DNA of 64,000 bases. It comes from Pseudomonas sp. 8Z. GTDB taxonomy: Bacteria; Pseudomonadota; Gammaproteobacteria; Pseudomonadales; Pseudomonadaceae. Positions 63,936 to 64,000 of the stretch are shown here, piece after piece. The stretch covers positions 1,021,091-1,085,090 of the forward strand of contig NZ_LR733825.1 of assembly GCF_902506535.1 (NCBI RefSeq), written 5' to 3'. A program made the position numbers and the translations under genes. Position 1 is the stretch's first letter, and every line of letters begins with the position of its first letter. The notes below the pieces were generated by a model. It ran no database searches and was not told the origin of the DNA. It saw nothing but the letters and a program-made list of their open reading frames with translations.

Positions 63936-64000
63936 ATATCCCTTGCAAGCGACCGATTGGACACCGGCACGCGAAGCAGTACACCCATTCGACGACTGCC

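Overview
The window looks like chromosomal DNA of a GC-rich Pseudomonas. Several gene neighbourhoods match P. aeruginosa gene for gene: algB-kinB, adhA next to purE-purK, the acetylpolyamine amidohydrolase with its polyamine-binding protein (PA1409-PA1410), and a type VI secretion locus in the HSI-II order. REP-like hairpins of the Pseudomonas type are scattered between genes. The lineage could be the P. mendocina/P. oleovorans group, but this is only an impression. No rRNA, tRNA, CRISPR array, integrase or IS transposase was seen.

Left third (1-21082), mostly core genome. A four-helix stress-type protein and a triple-BON periplasmic protein precede the alginate two-component pair algB-kinB, which ends in a strong terminator. 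A repeat-rich non-coding stretch follows (5570-6402): a 131-bp exact direct repeat abuts a 287-bp element bounded by 37-bp imperfect inverted repeats. Then come a polyamine catabolism/uptake pair, two PepSY proteins behind a PmrA-type direct repeat, and a sialidase-fold / membrane protein / alkaline-phosphatase-superfamily operon. An AraC regulator, adhA, purE-purK and several small envelope proteins complete this part.

Middle and right (21083-58526) is one block transcribed leftwards: a complete set of HSI-II-like T6SS baseplate, sheath and membrane-complex genes followed by effector modules. From upstream to downstream: tssA, tssB, tssC, tssE, a PAAR protein, a small accessory island, tssF, tssG, clpV, a sigma-54 activator, a DUF805 protein, a 44-residue lipoprotein, fha, tssJ, tssK, tssL, tssM, stp1 and stk1. 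Next are vgrG with a PldA-type phospholipase D and its likely immunity protein. A second, 5'-truncated vgrG follows with a DUF4123 adaptor, two tandem DUF3304 lipoproteins and a Tle1-type phospholipase. No hcp is present, so the tube protein must be encoded elsewhere.

The most unusual features are in the T6SS block. The two vgrG genes share about 1.96 kb of nearly identical DNA. The Tle1 immunity gene is tandemly duplicated. An AT-richer island between tssE and tssF begins with a chimeric ORF made of the TssF N-terminus fused to a membrane protein and contains a frameshifted gene. A four-unit, exactly 12-bp-phased array of TTGCGCAA-like palindromes lies upstream of tssA.

Right end (58962-64000): a hexose-6-phosphate mutarotase, a TRAP transporter (dctQM divergent from dctP), an acyl-CoA thioesterase, and a near-consensus sigma-54 promoter reading out of the window.
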